Below are positions 47,455-59,138 of a stretch of DNA of 64,000 nt, piece by piece. The notes beneath the pieces are model-generated. The model was not told where the DNA came from and made no database searches. It saw only the letters and a list, made by a program, of their open reading frames with translations. A program made the translations under genes and the position numbers. The number at the start of each line of letters is the position of its first letter. Within the stretch, counting starts at the first letter, position 1. This DNA comes from Jacaranda mimosifolia (Eukaryota > Streptophyta > Magnoliopsida > Lamiales > Bignoniaceae): assembly GCA_018894105.1 (NCBI GenBank), contig CM032121.1:17651230-17715229 (forward strand), read 5' to 3'.

Positions 47455-50260
47455 CTAAACAATTTTCAAGAAAAAAATGCTCAAGTTCTTCAATTCTTCC
47501 TTGACAGTCTCCAAATGTTCCATTGAAATTTGCAAATTCTCAACCATTTTATTACTCAATGGAGAAGTACTCTTGATAGCAGCAATTTCTTCTTCAATCT
47601 CATCAACTTCAGTTTGAGCATTTTGAAGAAGTTGTTGTTGGCGTTTCAATGATGAAATCAAGTTCTTCTTGCATTACTTCAAATTTTCAAGCTTCTTCCC
47701 AACACATTCCTGCTCTTCTTGAGTGGATTGAATTTGGTTAATTTCTTTGCTTTCTCTAGTTTGGGCATTATGGAGATGATTTTTGGCCTCATCTAGTTGT
47801 TGTGCAAAAAGCTCGTTTGATGCTTTCTCAAAAGATGCTGACTTTGCCTTATCATAAGCGGTGGCCTTGTCAAACAATACTTGCAATAATTCTTCCATAT
47901 TAGAGATGTCAAATTTGTTGAAGCCCTTCATTGATTCAAGCACAAATTGAACATTGTCTTTGATAGATGAGATGGAATCAAGTGGAGTATTTGCTATTCT
48001 CTTGCAAAGGCCATCCCACAACATTTGAATATACTCTTTGTGATGATTATGTACAAATTTTCCACCCTCAACTATTGAAACCGGAGCACAAGGAAATGAC
48101 TGTTTAGCTTTCATACTCTGAAGTGCCTCATTTTGCATGGTTGCGTGAATTGGAGAGCCCATGGCCAACAAGTTAAGTCCCATGATTGATCCATGGCTAC
48201 TATGGGATGTCTTATCTTCATCGACATTAATAATTTCACTTTCCAATTGAATTGTTACAAGATTTGAGTTAACAAATGACCAAAAGGGGACTTATAAAGA
48301 AGAAAAAGAAGATGGAGAAAAGAAAATAACCTCTATGGCAAAGTTCTTTGTTGGCGAATGATCACTTGGCTTTGAAGATTTGAAAGCCCTTTTAAGCCTT
48401 TTTCAATGATGCTCTATATTACTACTGTTGCTCGTTTCTAAAGGATAAGGATTCCTTCTCTTTCCTTTTAGAGGCTCAATGTCTTCTAGGTTGGGAGGGT
48501 GTTGAATATCTTCAGCAAGTGGTCTAACCCCTTTATCATGATCTTTGTCCTTAAGGAAAATTTTGATTCGCTTCAAGTTGATCAACTTTGCAATATTTAA
48601 CTTAAATTAATCTCCATGAATTTTAGTCCACCACTTTTTGTAGTCATCCAAAGAGAATTTTTTTGCATTTAGAGGCACATAAGAAAACCATACTTTAGAC
48701 ATAAGATTGTGTAAGGTGCATAAGCGCAACAAAGTCCTTTATCCAAAGGGGTTGTGTGAATGTCATGGACAAGAATCCCAAGAATTTTTTGATAATATCC
48801 AAATTGACAACTGAAGCAATGAGGACTATAACGTTCAACAATAAAGTAGTCACCTTGCCGCAAAGAAAGATAATTTGAACAAATAGTAATGAAGTATTTT
48901 TGCTCCAATTCCCTGGCCTTCCTATTATCAATATATGGAAGTCCTTTGTCTTTAGTAATCATGGTGCAAGTCTAGGAAACAAAATCCCCTTTGTGAACTT
49001 TCTTGCGGGCCTCCTTTGGATCATAGTATTTAGCACCTCCTTCGCTAGAATAGATTACCATTTTTGGGCCACACATTCCTTGCCAAACTTGATAATGCGT
49101 TTTGAAGTAGTGCATTAACCAAGCATAGACAAAGTAGATTGGGAAAGAAGAATGGACACGACTTAGCCTTGAATAACCTAAAATTTTATTTAAACCATTG
49201 TAGATACTGGCTAAAATTGGAATAGCAAGGCTTACCTTCCTACCAGTGACCATGATGCATGCTATCTTGAAGGTACTAGGGCGTATTGAATTAATTTCAT
49301 TGGTAGAAAGAACGAATGAGCAAAACCAACAAGCCAAATATACAGCCAAATATGTTTTTTTCTCTCAACTTCCTAGGAATCCCAAGTTTTAAAAACAATG
49401 CCCCCTCCATTTGGACCATTCTCTATGAACACCAAAATACCAAGAGGATCGTAAGTTGATTTGGGCCGAACCATATTTTTCTCCTTGCGTGGTGGTGGTT
49501 GATGGTGCTTTGTAGCTTTCCTAGACCAATACTTCACCAATTTTTCTATAGTAACTTGAGAAAGTTGACCTCCATTGTTGCTTGTTTGAAGTAAATGACA
49601 AGCCTGAAATAAGTATTTGCAAGAATGAGGGATAAATTTACTTAATGTCTCGTTAACACTAGTAAGATCCTTGGCACTAGGAATCACTTCATCATAAAAG
49701 AGTCCTGTCATAGAGGAGGCCTACAAGGTTGTGTAAATCCCATAGCGATATGGACAATTCTCTAAAGGAAGTTAAAAAGGTATTTGCAAGTGGGCACATG
49801 CCTTGCAAAATGCTTTGATAATCTCAGAATTTCAATCATAAATGAATAATGAAGCATACACTAGGCCAGATACTTGTTCGACAATCAACTTATGCTTGCA
49901 TCGACTAAGGACATCTTCAGTCCACTCCCAGTATCCTTTGATATAGTAGAATTCACCATCAAATTGAAGAGTTTCTCCCCACTTAGCTTTACCATCAATA
50001 ATGCTGCAACCCAATGTAGGTAGAAGAATTAGTTTGTTTGATTGCTGATGAAGAATTAGTTCGTTTGGAGGGCAATGGTGAGTTGCCCTTAAGCCACACC
50101 TTGAAAGTCTTGATCTCTTGAGTATATTCCTTAGTATGAAGTGAATTAGTCTACCTTGGCCACTTTTTATAGTCTTCTTTTGAAGAGTTTCAATCCAAGT
50201 ATTTATCAAAAAATTAAGTCTTTGTTCCAATCAAGTTAATCTCTTCAGGCATTAATCCTG
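47455..50260 (-). pseudogene. Antisense extra gene of the Tat element, plant-mobile-domain type
   Basis: A long minus-strand gene lies opposite to pol and before the 3' LTR. Recognisable pieces from 5' to 3': FLINTWIETLQ and GCSIIDGKAKWGETLQFDGE (50230-49832), GLFYDEVIPSAKDLTSVN with PHSCKYLFQACHLLQT and KYWSRKATKHHQPPPRKEK (49711-49373), then 49349-48669, and a Glu/Lys-rich coiled-coil-like C-terminal part (48246-47455, with FVHNHHKEYIQMLWDGL). The pattern matches the aminotransferase-like plant mobile domain proteins that Tat-lineage elements carry as additional open frames. Its role in the element is not established. About six frame breaks are seen. It is a decayed passenger gene. Confidence 0.65.
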
Positions 50261-50678
50261 ACAAATGATGAACAAATTTGAGTTTCAATTAAAGCCAAAC
50301 TCTAAGGCAAAGGATTTGGCTTGCATTAAAATAATTCCCACATTAGTAGCATAGTGGAGTTGAAATAGATAACCACTTATTGCTTTGCCCGATTACACTT
50401 CACGAGAAAAGAAATTACATTCCAAATGGAGATGTGTTTGATGTGGTTGTGGAGTTTGGAGTTGGATAGATGTAGAAGTTAAAAAGTTTAGTGGAGCAAG
50501 AGTTTGACTGGGATGTTGGTTAATGCAAACAGAATGCGAATTTGTGATTTTCAAATGGGATTGCTTAAATTTAATGTAAACAAAATGGACTTATGGTCAT
50601 GTTATAAAGTGCGGAGAATTATATACTTCAAGTCCTACTTCTCTCATAAAGAATTTATGCCTCATTCGTGAAGCCTTG

Positions 50679-50691
50679 ACGTGGGGGCATT
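50679..50691 (+). promoter_or_regulatory. Polypurine tract of the Tat element
   Basis: ACGTGGGGGCATT directly precedes the 3' LTR; GTGGGGG is the likely plus-strand primer. Confidence 0.65.
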
Positions 50692-51586
50692 TGTAGACAT
50701 ATTAAATTTTTGACCAACTAAGAAGTACCATGTGTAAAATAATATATTATATGTTAATTTAAAATTTCCATTTATATTTTGGGATTTATTAAATTTAATC
50801 CCAAAAGATAAATAGTTAATTTTAATTAATGATTTAGTATTTATTTTATACTCAATCAAATATTGCCAAGTGTCAAAGATGAAGTGCTTATATCTATGGA
50901 CCAAACAAATTAAAGATATTGGATATTATCTCTTGATATTAATATTATCTTTTGATGTTTGATATTATCAAATAAAAAATATTCGATATTATCCCTTGAT
51001 ATTTAATATTATCTTATCAAAGAGCTAACAGTCGAAGGAGTTCAAGTCAATCTAAAAATTTTCGATCAAGTACCTGTATAAAGGGTGATCCCAGTTCATT
51101 TGACATAACACAAAATTCCAGCAAGTGAGATAAACTTTGAAGGAATCTAGCAATTCTCTCAAACTAATTCAAGGAGATCCACGATGTTCAAGGCATTTTT
51201 CACGGAACTCATATATATTTTGGCATTTGATTCAAGATTAAGGTGCGAAGCCCTCAGATTGGCATTATTTTTCTTCAAATCAAAGGAGATCCACAATGTT
51301 CGAAGAGTTCTTCGCGGAACTCATATTTTTTGGCGTTTGATTCGGGATTAAGGTATAAAGCCCTCGAATTGGTATTATTTTCTTCAAATCAAATTTAAAG
51401 AGACCCACGATATTCAAAGCGTTCTTCGCAAAGCTCATTAAATTCAAAATTATATTTAGAAGGGAAGAATCAGATGATTAGATTAGAAATTGAATCCACA
51501 GTTGATAGATTTTAATTTTATTTTATTTGTACGATTTTTCTTGTCATGTAATTTTAATTTTTGCAAATGAGAAATTTGTTGTTACA
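50692..51586 (+). repeat. 3' LTR of the Tat element
   Basis: It begins TGTAGACATATT and ends GTTGTTACA, paired with 39229-40118. It carries the same internal repeats of AGATCCACNATGTTC. Confidence 0.88.
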
Positions 51587-51902
51587 AGCATGCTAACATG
51601 CCACAAAAATATGAATGGATGTTAAAATATCATAAAAAATGTGTTACATGATATATTAAAGCATTACCAAACATTTATTTGATATGAAATAGCACAATAT
51701 TCACAAATGGTTGCATTTATCACAAAAATATACTTTTGGAATACTTCAACTTCCCAAAATATTTGTCAATCATTAACTCATAAAATGTCATATTCTAGGC
51801 CATGAGTTTGTTAGATGGGAAAATTGTCTGCAAACTTACCCAGTGCATCATGAAATTAGGTGATAATCAATTTGCCCAAAAATGATATCCAATTAATGTA
51901 CA
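51587..51902. other. Short unassigned stretch between the Tat element and CACTA-C
   Basis: About 316 AT-rich bases without a gene. ACA (51900-51902) would be the left target duplication of CACTA-C. Confidence 0.45.
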
Positions 51903-52420
51903 CACTACAAGAAAAAAATGGTTTCAGCGATTATTGTTATTAGTTGCTAAAAGCAAAAAAATAGTTGCTAAAGTCTATAGTAACCAAAATAATGAGGGTC
52001 ACTGGTGGTCACGACAAGGTAGCTACTAAAAGTGCCTAGTGGCAAGTTATTAATTTGGATGTTGAATATACATGTTCAGTTACCATCTAATAATGGTTAG
52101 TAAAGATGTAATAATTAGTAATAAGCTTTTAGCAACCATATTGCAACGACAAAGCATAATTGCTAAAGAATATCTTTTAGCAACAAAATCACTAGTTGCA
52201 ATAACTTTAATATCTTCGCAAGACTTATTACACTTTTATGATTTAATGACAAAAAATGTAGCTAGTAGTCGCTAATATATATATATATATATTTATTTAT
52301 ATATAGATAATAGAAATCAAATTCTTTTTCCAACAAATTAGTGGCTGCAAAAAATAGCTTGAAATGATTATTGATGTGTACTCAATAGTTTCCTAGAATC
52401 AAAAAGAAGATTACATCATA
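51903..52420. repeat. Left subterminal repeats of CACTA-C
   Basis: Words TAGTTGCTAA, TTAGCAACCA, AGTAACCA and TAGTCGCTAA, as in CACTA-B. A TA repeat is present near 52277-52310. Confidence 0.78.
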
Positions 52421-54295
52421 GTTTCAATTTGAGCTATGATAAAAAATGAGGCATTTGCTCCCTTTATGTCATATAAAAAAGAAGCCTAAATCTATCCTTT
52501 CATATGTATGAATTGAGTTTGAGCACAAAAATTTCCAAATGAGTCAGTAATCTATGAAATGCTACATAAAATGTGCAAAAAGATCTACAAATTAAAATTC
52601 AAGGCCAAATAGGTAGCAAAAGAAAACTAAGCAACTTGATCTTCTCAATGTCCAAAAGATCCAGCAGCAAGGCCAAGACCATACATGGAGTTTCTACTAG
52701 ATGCGGCGCTAGGATAGGCTCCATGCCTAAGGCAAATGTAGCAATTGTATAGCGAGGATAGGCAACAGACTATGTGGCTTCAATAGCACTAAGGAAAATA
52801 CTAGCCATAGGGATTAACAGAAATTCAGCTAAGAACCAGCAAGAATTCTCCCAAAAGAAACACACAGAAACTAACTCATGACAACCATCAAAAGACCAAA
52901 ATACAGACTAGACTCCCATAAACAATAACCAGCATGCAAGCACAACCCAAAAATGATTCATTTAAATTTGAAGTAAGGTATATTTAATTCCTCCATCCGT
53001 CAATTGGTAGTACCTTTCTTGGGAGTTGGTGATCCTCCAAAAACTCAACTTTATCCCCAAGCAAGCATATCATAATTTGCAGCTTTCATGCCATTGTGGT
53101 CCACTTCCACTATCATTCAAATTCCAGCAAACTAGCAAATCTAATGTCAGTTCATATTTTGTATCAACGCTAGGCCTCTCAAGCAGCATTATTTATTCAG
53201 CAACAACAACAATATTTTTCAATAGTAGCAGCATTTTTCAACAACAACAGTAACATTTTTTGAAAGCAGCAGCATCCATTAAATTTGCGCAATATTTTTT
53301 CAATCAGCAAAGGTTTTCCATGCTAGGTATTAACTTCACAAAATGTTTCGCAACAAAATTTTATGCCTTCATCTAGAACAACAGTAAGCTCAACTTCACG
53401 AATGTTAATCCTTATTGCACCGAATTTGTAGCAATTAAATCTATCTTAGTATCATATTCCGTGCTTAACTAATTCCCTGCATAATACACCGCATTCTCAT
53501 TAAAATAGCCATGCAAAGTTTATGAACATAATTTCTACATAGCAGCAAACTGAGCTCTGTACAATATAGAGTTTAGCTAGAAATGAAATTTGATTAAATC
53601 AATAAATAGAGATGATATCAAATCAATAATAAATAGATTATTTGTTTTGAATACAAATATTATTGAATCCATAATATTTGGAACTTGGAGCTACCTTGGC
53701 ATAAATAAAGACAAATAAGTAGAATAGATAGGGTCATCATTAAGGAATTTGTTCCCTTTGAAATGATTAATCTCTGACCTCTATTGTACGACTACCAGTT
53801 CAGTTGTAGGCGCCTTCATTATCCTTAGGTCCACAATTTCTTAACCAGTGATTTTTCTGTAACAATTGTATTTCCCCAATCAAGACCTGCTTTATCTCAT
53901 CTGATAATTGTCAATAGTCACATTCTCATATGTCATTCAACTAGATTAAGAGAGAGAGAAAAAGCTTTCACAGAGTCCAATTGACCAAAATAGGTTAATT
54001 TTATGCTATAATGTAATTACTTTATTTGAAAAAGTATAAAGAGGATGCTATAACATACATAATGAAAGATCTTTGAGAGGTCATCTTTATGTAAGTATAC
54101 ACTAGATCCATCTACCAAACTCCCTCCTTATATAAGCTTCCAATCTCCAAGCGATTGAGAGAGATGGCATACTCAGTTCTCTAAATGCTAAGGCATACAC
54201 TGCTTGGCATCTCATTGTCCGATTTCAGTCCAACACAAGTAATTAGTACTTAGCAAATACACATACAAAATAAACCATCCCATAAATAACTACCA
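52421..54295. other. CACTA-C interior, no gene recognised
   Basis: It includes a CAGCAA/CAACAACAA-rich stretch (about 53110-53350) similar in style to CACTA-B 13900-15500. No transposase motif was found. Confidence 0.45.
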
Positions 54296-57200
54296 TATAG
54301 CACCCCTTCTCAGGACGGCACCTAAACTGAGGTGCTACCAATTCAATCTCAATATTTCTCTCATAGCAACCAATGGGGCCACAAAGTTTCTCTTCAAATC
54401 CTTCAAGAAAGGCACAGTACTTTAACTTAACACGTTCTAGCAAAATAACCAAATACATAACATTAGCAAAATATATACAAGTTTAGGCCTTCATGATCAT
54501 TCATGACCTATTACAACATCTCAAAATCAACTTAGCATACATGGAAACCTATATACACAACCAAGAGTCTAGTACATTTCAAAATACATTCAAACCTGAA
54601 AACCTAAAGAAATTCATGTTTAAACGGTACTGATGCCTAGTACTCAAAATTATGATTTGATCTAGGAGAAATAAGGACAGAATGACCAACAGCCTGTTAA
54701 ATTCAATTACATGTGAATTATGTACGTCGTTTATTCATACTGACTTTTTTATTGCTATCAAATTATTCATCAATAGTCATACTTCATTAACTTCTTTTTA
54801 AATCTTATTCTTTTCTTTTCCCTCACTAGTCTAGTACATTTCAAAATACATTCAAGCCTGAAAACCTTGTTCACCATCTTTACCTGTTTGAAGGAAATCA
54901 AATAACAATGGAGGATAAGTCATAGCAAAATACATTCAAGCCTGAAAACCTTGTTCACCATCTTTACCTGTTTGAAGGAAATCAAATAACAATGGAGGAT
55001 AAGTCATAGGGACTTAGTGAGGGAAAAGAAAAGAATAAGATTTAAAAAGAAGTTAATGAAGTATGACTATTGATGAATAATTTGATAGCAATAAAAAAGT
55101 TAGTATGAATAAACGATGTACATAATTCACATGTAATCAAATTTAACAGGCTGTTGGTCATTCTATCCTTATTTCTCCTAGATCAAATCATAATTTTGAG
55201 TACTAGGCATCAGTATCTTTTAAACATGAGTTTCCTTACCACTCCGTTGCTCGAGCACTCAACTCGGCATGTAACATCTTGTTCTATGGCATGGTCGACT
55301 GCATGCCGGATCCCGCCACTCACAGTTTGCTACCTCAAGCTACCTAAAAGTCAGGATCGTAAATGGGTAGTAGCTGGAAGACCTGTCACCGTCGGTCCGT
55401 TCTGCCTGACCTTCTTTTCGGACCTAGCCCCAGGCCCAAATCCCCCCCGTGGCGTCTCTCTGGGTGATATCCGGCCCATGGCGTCCCAGGGGTTAATATA
55501 ATGTAATGCTCACAGATATAAGTTACACTTTTAAACATTCAGTGTGATTATGATAGATACGTAGTTGAACCAAGAATGTACACTGGTCGGCAAAGCCATT
55601 TAGAGTTCATAACATAAAGTAACCATGTAACATAATAGAATAATAGATTGACATGATCTCTTTAACGCATAACAACTTGTAAGAATCTAGCAAGTTATGT
55701 AGGGACAGCCGGCAAGGCTGCATGGTACAAGGGACAGAATTCTGATAATGTAAAGAAAGTTCTGGGCACTAGAACAACTAGAAAACAAAATTGGTATCAA
55801 AGATAACCCTCACAAGGATGTTTAAATCAGACAAAGAATAACAATTCAACTTCCAAACACAAATTTAGATTTCAAACAAACAGAATACGGTACAAAACAG
55901 AACCCACACAAGGGCTTATCATAAATAACAGATAGTTAGGAAATGTGTCAGATTAGCAGACCCTCACCTCTAAAATCCTCATAAGGCAGCTACATTCAAT
56001 GGCCTATTGATCTACAATTTCTTGCTCCTCGTCACCTAACTATAAGAGTGATTTACTTATCGAAACCCATTTTCAACCCAGGTAACCTCCAATAATTAAA
56101 ACTCTACTATTAACTGTCTAAAATCAGTAACTACTCAATTTACTCAACATATGACTTCGTACGGAATTATCATTAAGAAACACTCTTAAAAATACAGCTA
56201 CTTTACCATCAATTATAGGGTTCTTAATGATACAAGCAATAAATATAACTAATTCAATTCAATATCAGTATCCTAAGTAGTAATAATCAGCCACTCAGCT
56301 CAATATCCCAATCATTGCCATTAAGGTCTAATTTTCCAAATTTAGGGTTTTTATTCTAACTCAATTAACTCAATAATTTCCTAATTATCACATTTGATGC
56401 AATTCTAGGGTCCAAAATCCAACATCAACCATGCATTAACCATTTCACTATCTAATACAAGTTGGAATTATTTATTCGAAGATACAAGAGCTATAAATGA
56501 ATGAAATGTATAAAAAAAAAACCCTAATCTCAATACCAATCTTTACCCAGAAACACACAATCGAGGCCTAAAAAGCATGAACCGATCGCACCACCATGAC
56601 CACCGTGATGAGGAGAAGTTTGTTTGGGCACCACCGTCCGCCGCCACTGAAAAATGTCAAGACCACCACTGTTCGCTTCCTTTCTTCCATCAGAATCCAA
56701 TGGTGCCTTTAGCTTTCAGATTCGAGGTCGGGAAAGCCCTCAATCGTGGCCTAAAAGTTTCAGCCTCACTTCTCACCGCCGCGCTTGTAACGGCCGTTTT
56801 TGCTGCCGTCGCTGCTCTACTGTCCCATGCAAGGCCACCAGCTCATTCTCTACACTAGGTGGCTCATTCTCTACACTAAGGACTTCCAGAACTACCATCC
56901 AGATCGTCCGTCGGACGCCGGCCAGTTGTGGATCATGAGGTCAATTTCCTGGGTCTTCGAACTGTGGAGCTTCACCAGATGGGTTTGTGTGCGTGTGGTG
57001 ATGGTGTTGCTGGGGGTGGCGAGGGAAGATGGTTGGTGAGGTTGGGTGGTGGAAAAACCTCCGAAAATGGTGCTACCGATGAGAGGAAGTGAAGAGAAAA
57101 AGGAGAGAGATGGTGTGATAATAGTGAAGAAATGGAGAAGGAATAGTGAATGTGATGATGAAAAGAAGACATATCTCCACCTCATGCAAATTCAATTTTT

Positions 57201-57460
57201 GATTTTTGCACTTTAGTCCTTAGCTTATTAAGTTAAGTCTTTTAGTCAATTAAAATATCATCCTAGCCCTAGTTGACTAAAGGGGTTTCATTCAAACCCC
57301 CAAGGTTTTAAATTCTTGATCAATTAAGTTTCCAAAATTACTAATTGGCCCTAAAATTTTAAATAAAATAATAATAATAATATGAGGAATAATTAAATTT
57401 CACAAAATTAAAAATAATAAAATTTAAATTCTATAAATCGTAAAATTTTGGGGTGTTACA
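54296..57460 (-). repeat. 3' LTR of the chromovirus, rearranged
   Basis: The plus strand starts TATAGCACCCC (one change from TGTAGC) and ends GGGTGTTACA. Compared with the 5' LTR (62457 onward) it has an extra inverted copy and a tandem duplication at about 54580-55010. A GC-rich part lies at 56570-57060, in the region where the minus-strand promoter is expected. Confidence 0.85.
54606..55231. repeat. Inverted duplication plus 84-base tandem duplication in the LTR
   Basis: 54606-54828 is a close reverse complement of 55012-55231. Between them, an 84-base unit starting CAAAATACATTCAAGCCTG occurs twice (54842-54925, 54926-55009). TCTAGTACATTTCAAAATAC appears on both sides of the inverted copy (about 54570 and 54831). 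The 5' LTR has only the arrangement equivalent to the right arm, so the left arm is the added copy. Confidence 0.85.
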
Positions 57461-57472
57461 GACCTCCCTCGC
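57461..57472 (-). promoter_or_regulatory. Polypurine tract of the chromovirus
   Basis: The minus strand reads GCGAGGGAGGTC directly before the LTR start TGTAACACCC. Confidence 0.75.
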
Positions 57473-57504
57473 TTAAGAGAATCTTGTCCCCAGATTCTTA
57501 CCTG

Positions 57505-58885
57505 AATATTAGAAAAGGTTGGGATGTTGTTGGCGCATGAGATCTTGTTCCCAAGTGGCTTCTTCCAAATTTTGGTTGCGTCAAAGCACATTCACTTGTG
57601 GAATCTTTCGATTTCTCAGCTCTCGGTATTGCCAATCCAAAATACGAATCGATTATTCCTCATAAGTTAAATCACTTTTCAACTGCATGTGCTCAGGTGA
57701 TATGATGTGACAAAGATCAGGATAGTATTTACAAACTTGAGATACATGAAAGATATAATGCACCCCTGCCAATTCTTGGGGTAATACAAGATGATAATCC
57801 ATTGATCCGACTCTTTCACATATTTCATAAGGTCCAACATATCTTGGACTTAGTTTTTCACCTTTTCCAATTCTTCTAACCTTTTTTCTCGGTGATACTT
57901 TGAGAAACACTCAACCACCAACTTCAAACTCCAAGTTCTTCTTCCGTTTGTCTGCATAACTTTTCTATCACTTTTGGGTAGCCTTTATCTGTTGCTTAAT
58001 AATTTGTACCTTCTCAATAGCCTCTTAAATCAATTCAGGTATTACAATTCCCTAAGACTTGTTAATGGTACCTCTGTATTCTGCCAAATCCAAATGCAAC
58101 GGAGATTGACACTTCCTGCAGTACATAACCTCGTACGGCTTCATTTGAATGACAGACTAATAACTGTTATTGTAAGCAAATTCAATCAAAGAAAGATGTC
58201 TGCTCCAATTCCCTCTGAAATCCATAATACATGCCCGTAGCATATCCTCAAGATCTAGATAACTCTCTCTAACTGTCCATCAGTCTGAAGGTGGGCGGCA
58301 GAACTAAATTGTAATCTGGTTCCCAAGTGTTTCTACAAGCTTTTCCAAAGCCTCGAGGTGAATTTTGGATCTCGATCGGACACAATACTGATCAAAATTT
58401 TGTGTAATCTAACATTTTCTTTGATGTACAATTCTGCTAATTTTTCAACCTTGTAGTCCGTTCTGATTGGTAGAAAATGCGCTAACTTTGTTAAACGATC
58501 TACTACTACCCAGATAATGTCATGTCCTTCTCTAACCATCGATAGACTAGTCACAAAGTCCATAGTCACTTGTTTCTATTTCCAGTTAGGAATAAGAAGC
58601 GACTGTCATAGTCCTGATGACTACTGATGTTCTGCTTTTACTAACTAACAGGTCAAGCATTTCTGCACATATTCTGTTACATCTTTCTTCATCCCATTCC
58701 ACCAGAATTGCCTTTTTAAATCCTGATACATTTTTGTTCCTCCCAGATGTATGGCATATCTTGCTTTGTGTGCCTCATCTAGTATTTTTCTTTTTATCTC
58801 TCCAGGCACACATATTCTTTGGCGGAATAAAAGAGTGCCTTGACCATCTATACTGAATTCGGACTTCTCAAGATTCCCAATTACT
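57505..58885 (-). pseudogene. Broken integrase and chromodomain of the chromovirus
   Basis: The zinc-binding H-H-C-C part is at about 58820-58640 (EAHKARYAIHLGGTKMYQDL, then VQKCLTC). The catalytic core starts at 58569 ([44 protein letters not shown]). The HPQTDGQSE-type block holding the final Glu is scrambled by stops (about 58310-58250). The C-terminal part (57910-57653) has GEKLSPRYVGPYEICERVG, followed by a chromodomain at about 57645-57525 (SIRILDWQYRELRNRKIPQV, later NLEEATWEQD) with a stop before and one inside. Chromodomains steer integration by binding histone marks. The gene is decayed. Confidence 0.85.
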
Positions 58886-59138
58886 TCCTTCTATTTTGGT
58901 ATCCAGCTATCATTAGCCTAAGCTTGTTGTATCTCGTCATATAGCTCTAGTTGTACTTTAACTCCTGCAACCTAGACTCACTGTTTTAGTCTTAGCACGA
59001 CACCCGTGTTTTGGCTTTCGGACATTTTTGATGCGTGTAAATGAGTCAACCCAGCTTTTTGGCTCAATGCATCGGCTACTACATTTGCTTTTCCTGGGTG
59101 GTAGGTGATGGAGAATCATAATCTCCCAGAAACTCCAT

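Larger units (their letters stand above)
39229..51586 (+). mobile_element. Ty3/gypsy LTR retrotransposon of the Tat lineage (complete, inactive)
   Basis: Two LTRs of about 890 bases (39229-40118 and 50692-51586) enclose, in order, a primer-site region, gag, protease, RT, two RNase H domains, integrase, a tandem-repeat region and an antisense gene. The second RNase H and the extra gene between pol and the 3' LTR are hallmarks of the Tat lineage. Flanking pentamers AACGT and AGCAT agree at only 3 of 5 positions, so the target duplication is unclear or eroded. The LTRs differ at 7 of their first 73 bases. Stops and frameshifts occur throughout pol. It is therefore old and dead. Confidence 0.88.

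Noticed and set aside
56577..57039. His/Pro/Ser-rich open frames in the chromovirus LTR
   Set aside because: They lie in the GC-rich promoter part of an LTR and run antisense to the element; the other LTR is cut before this point, so conservation cannot be shown.
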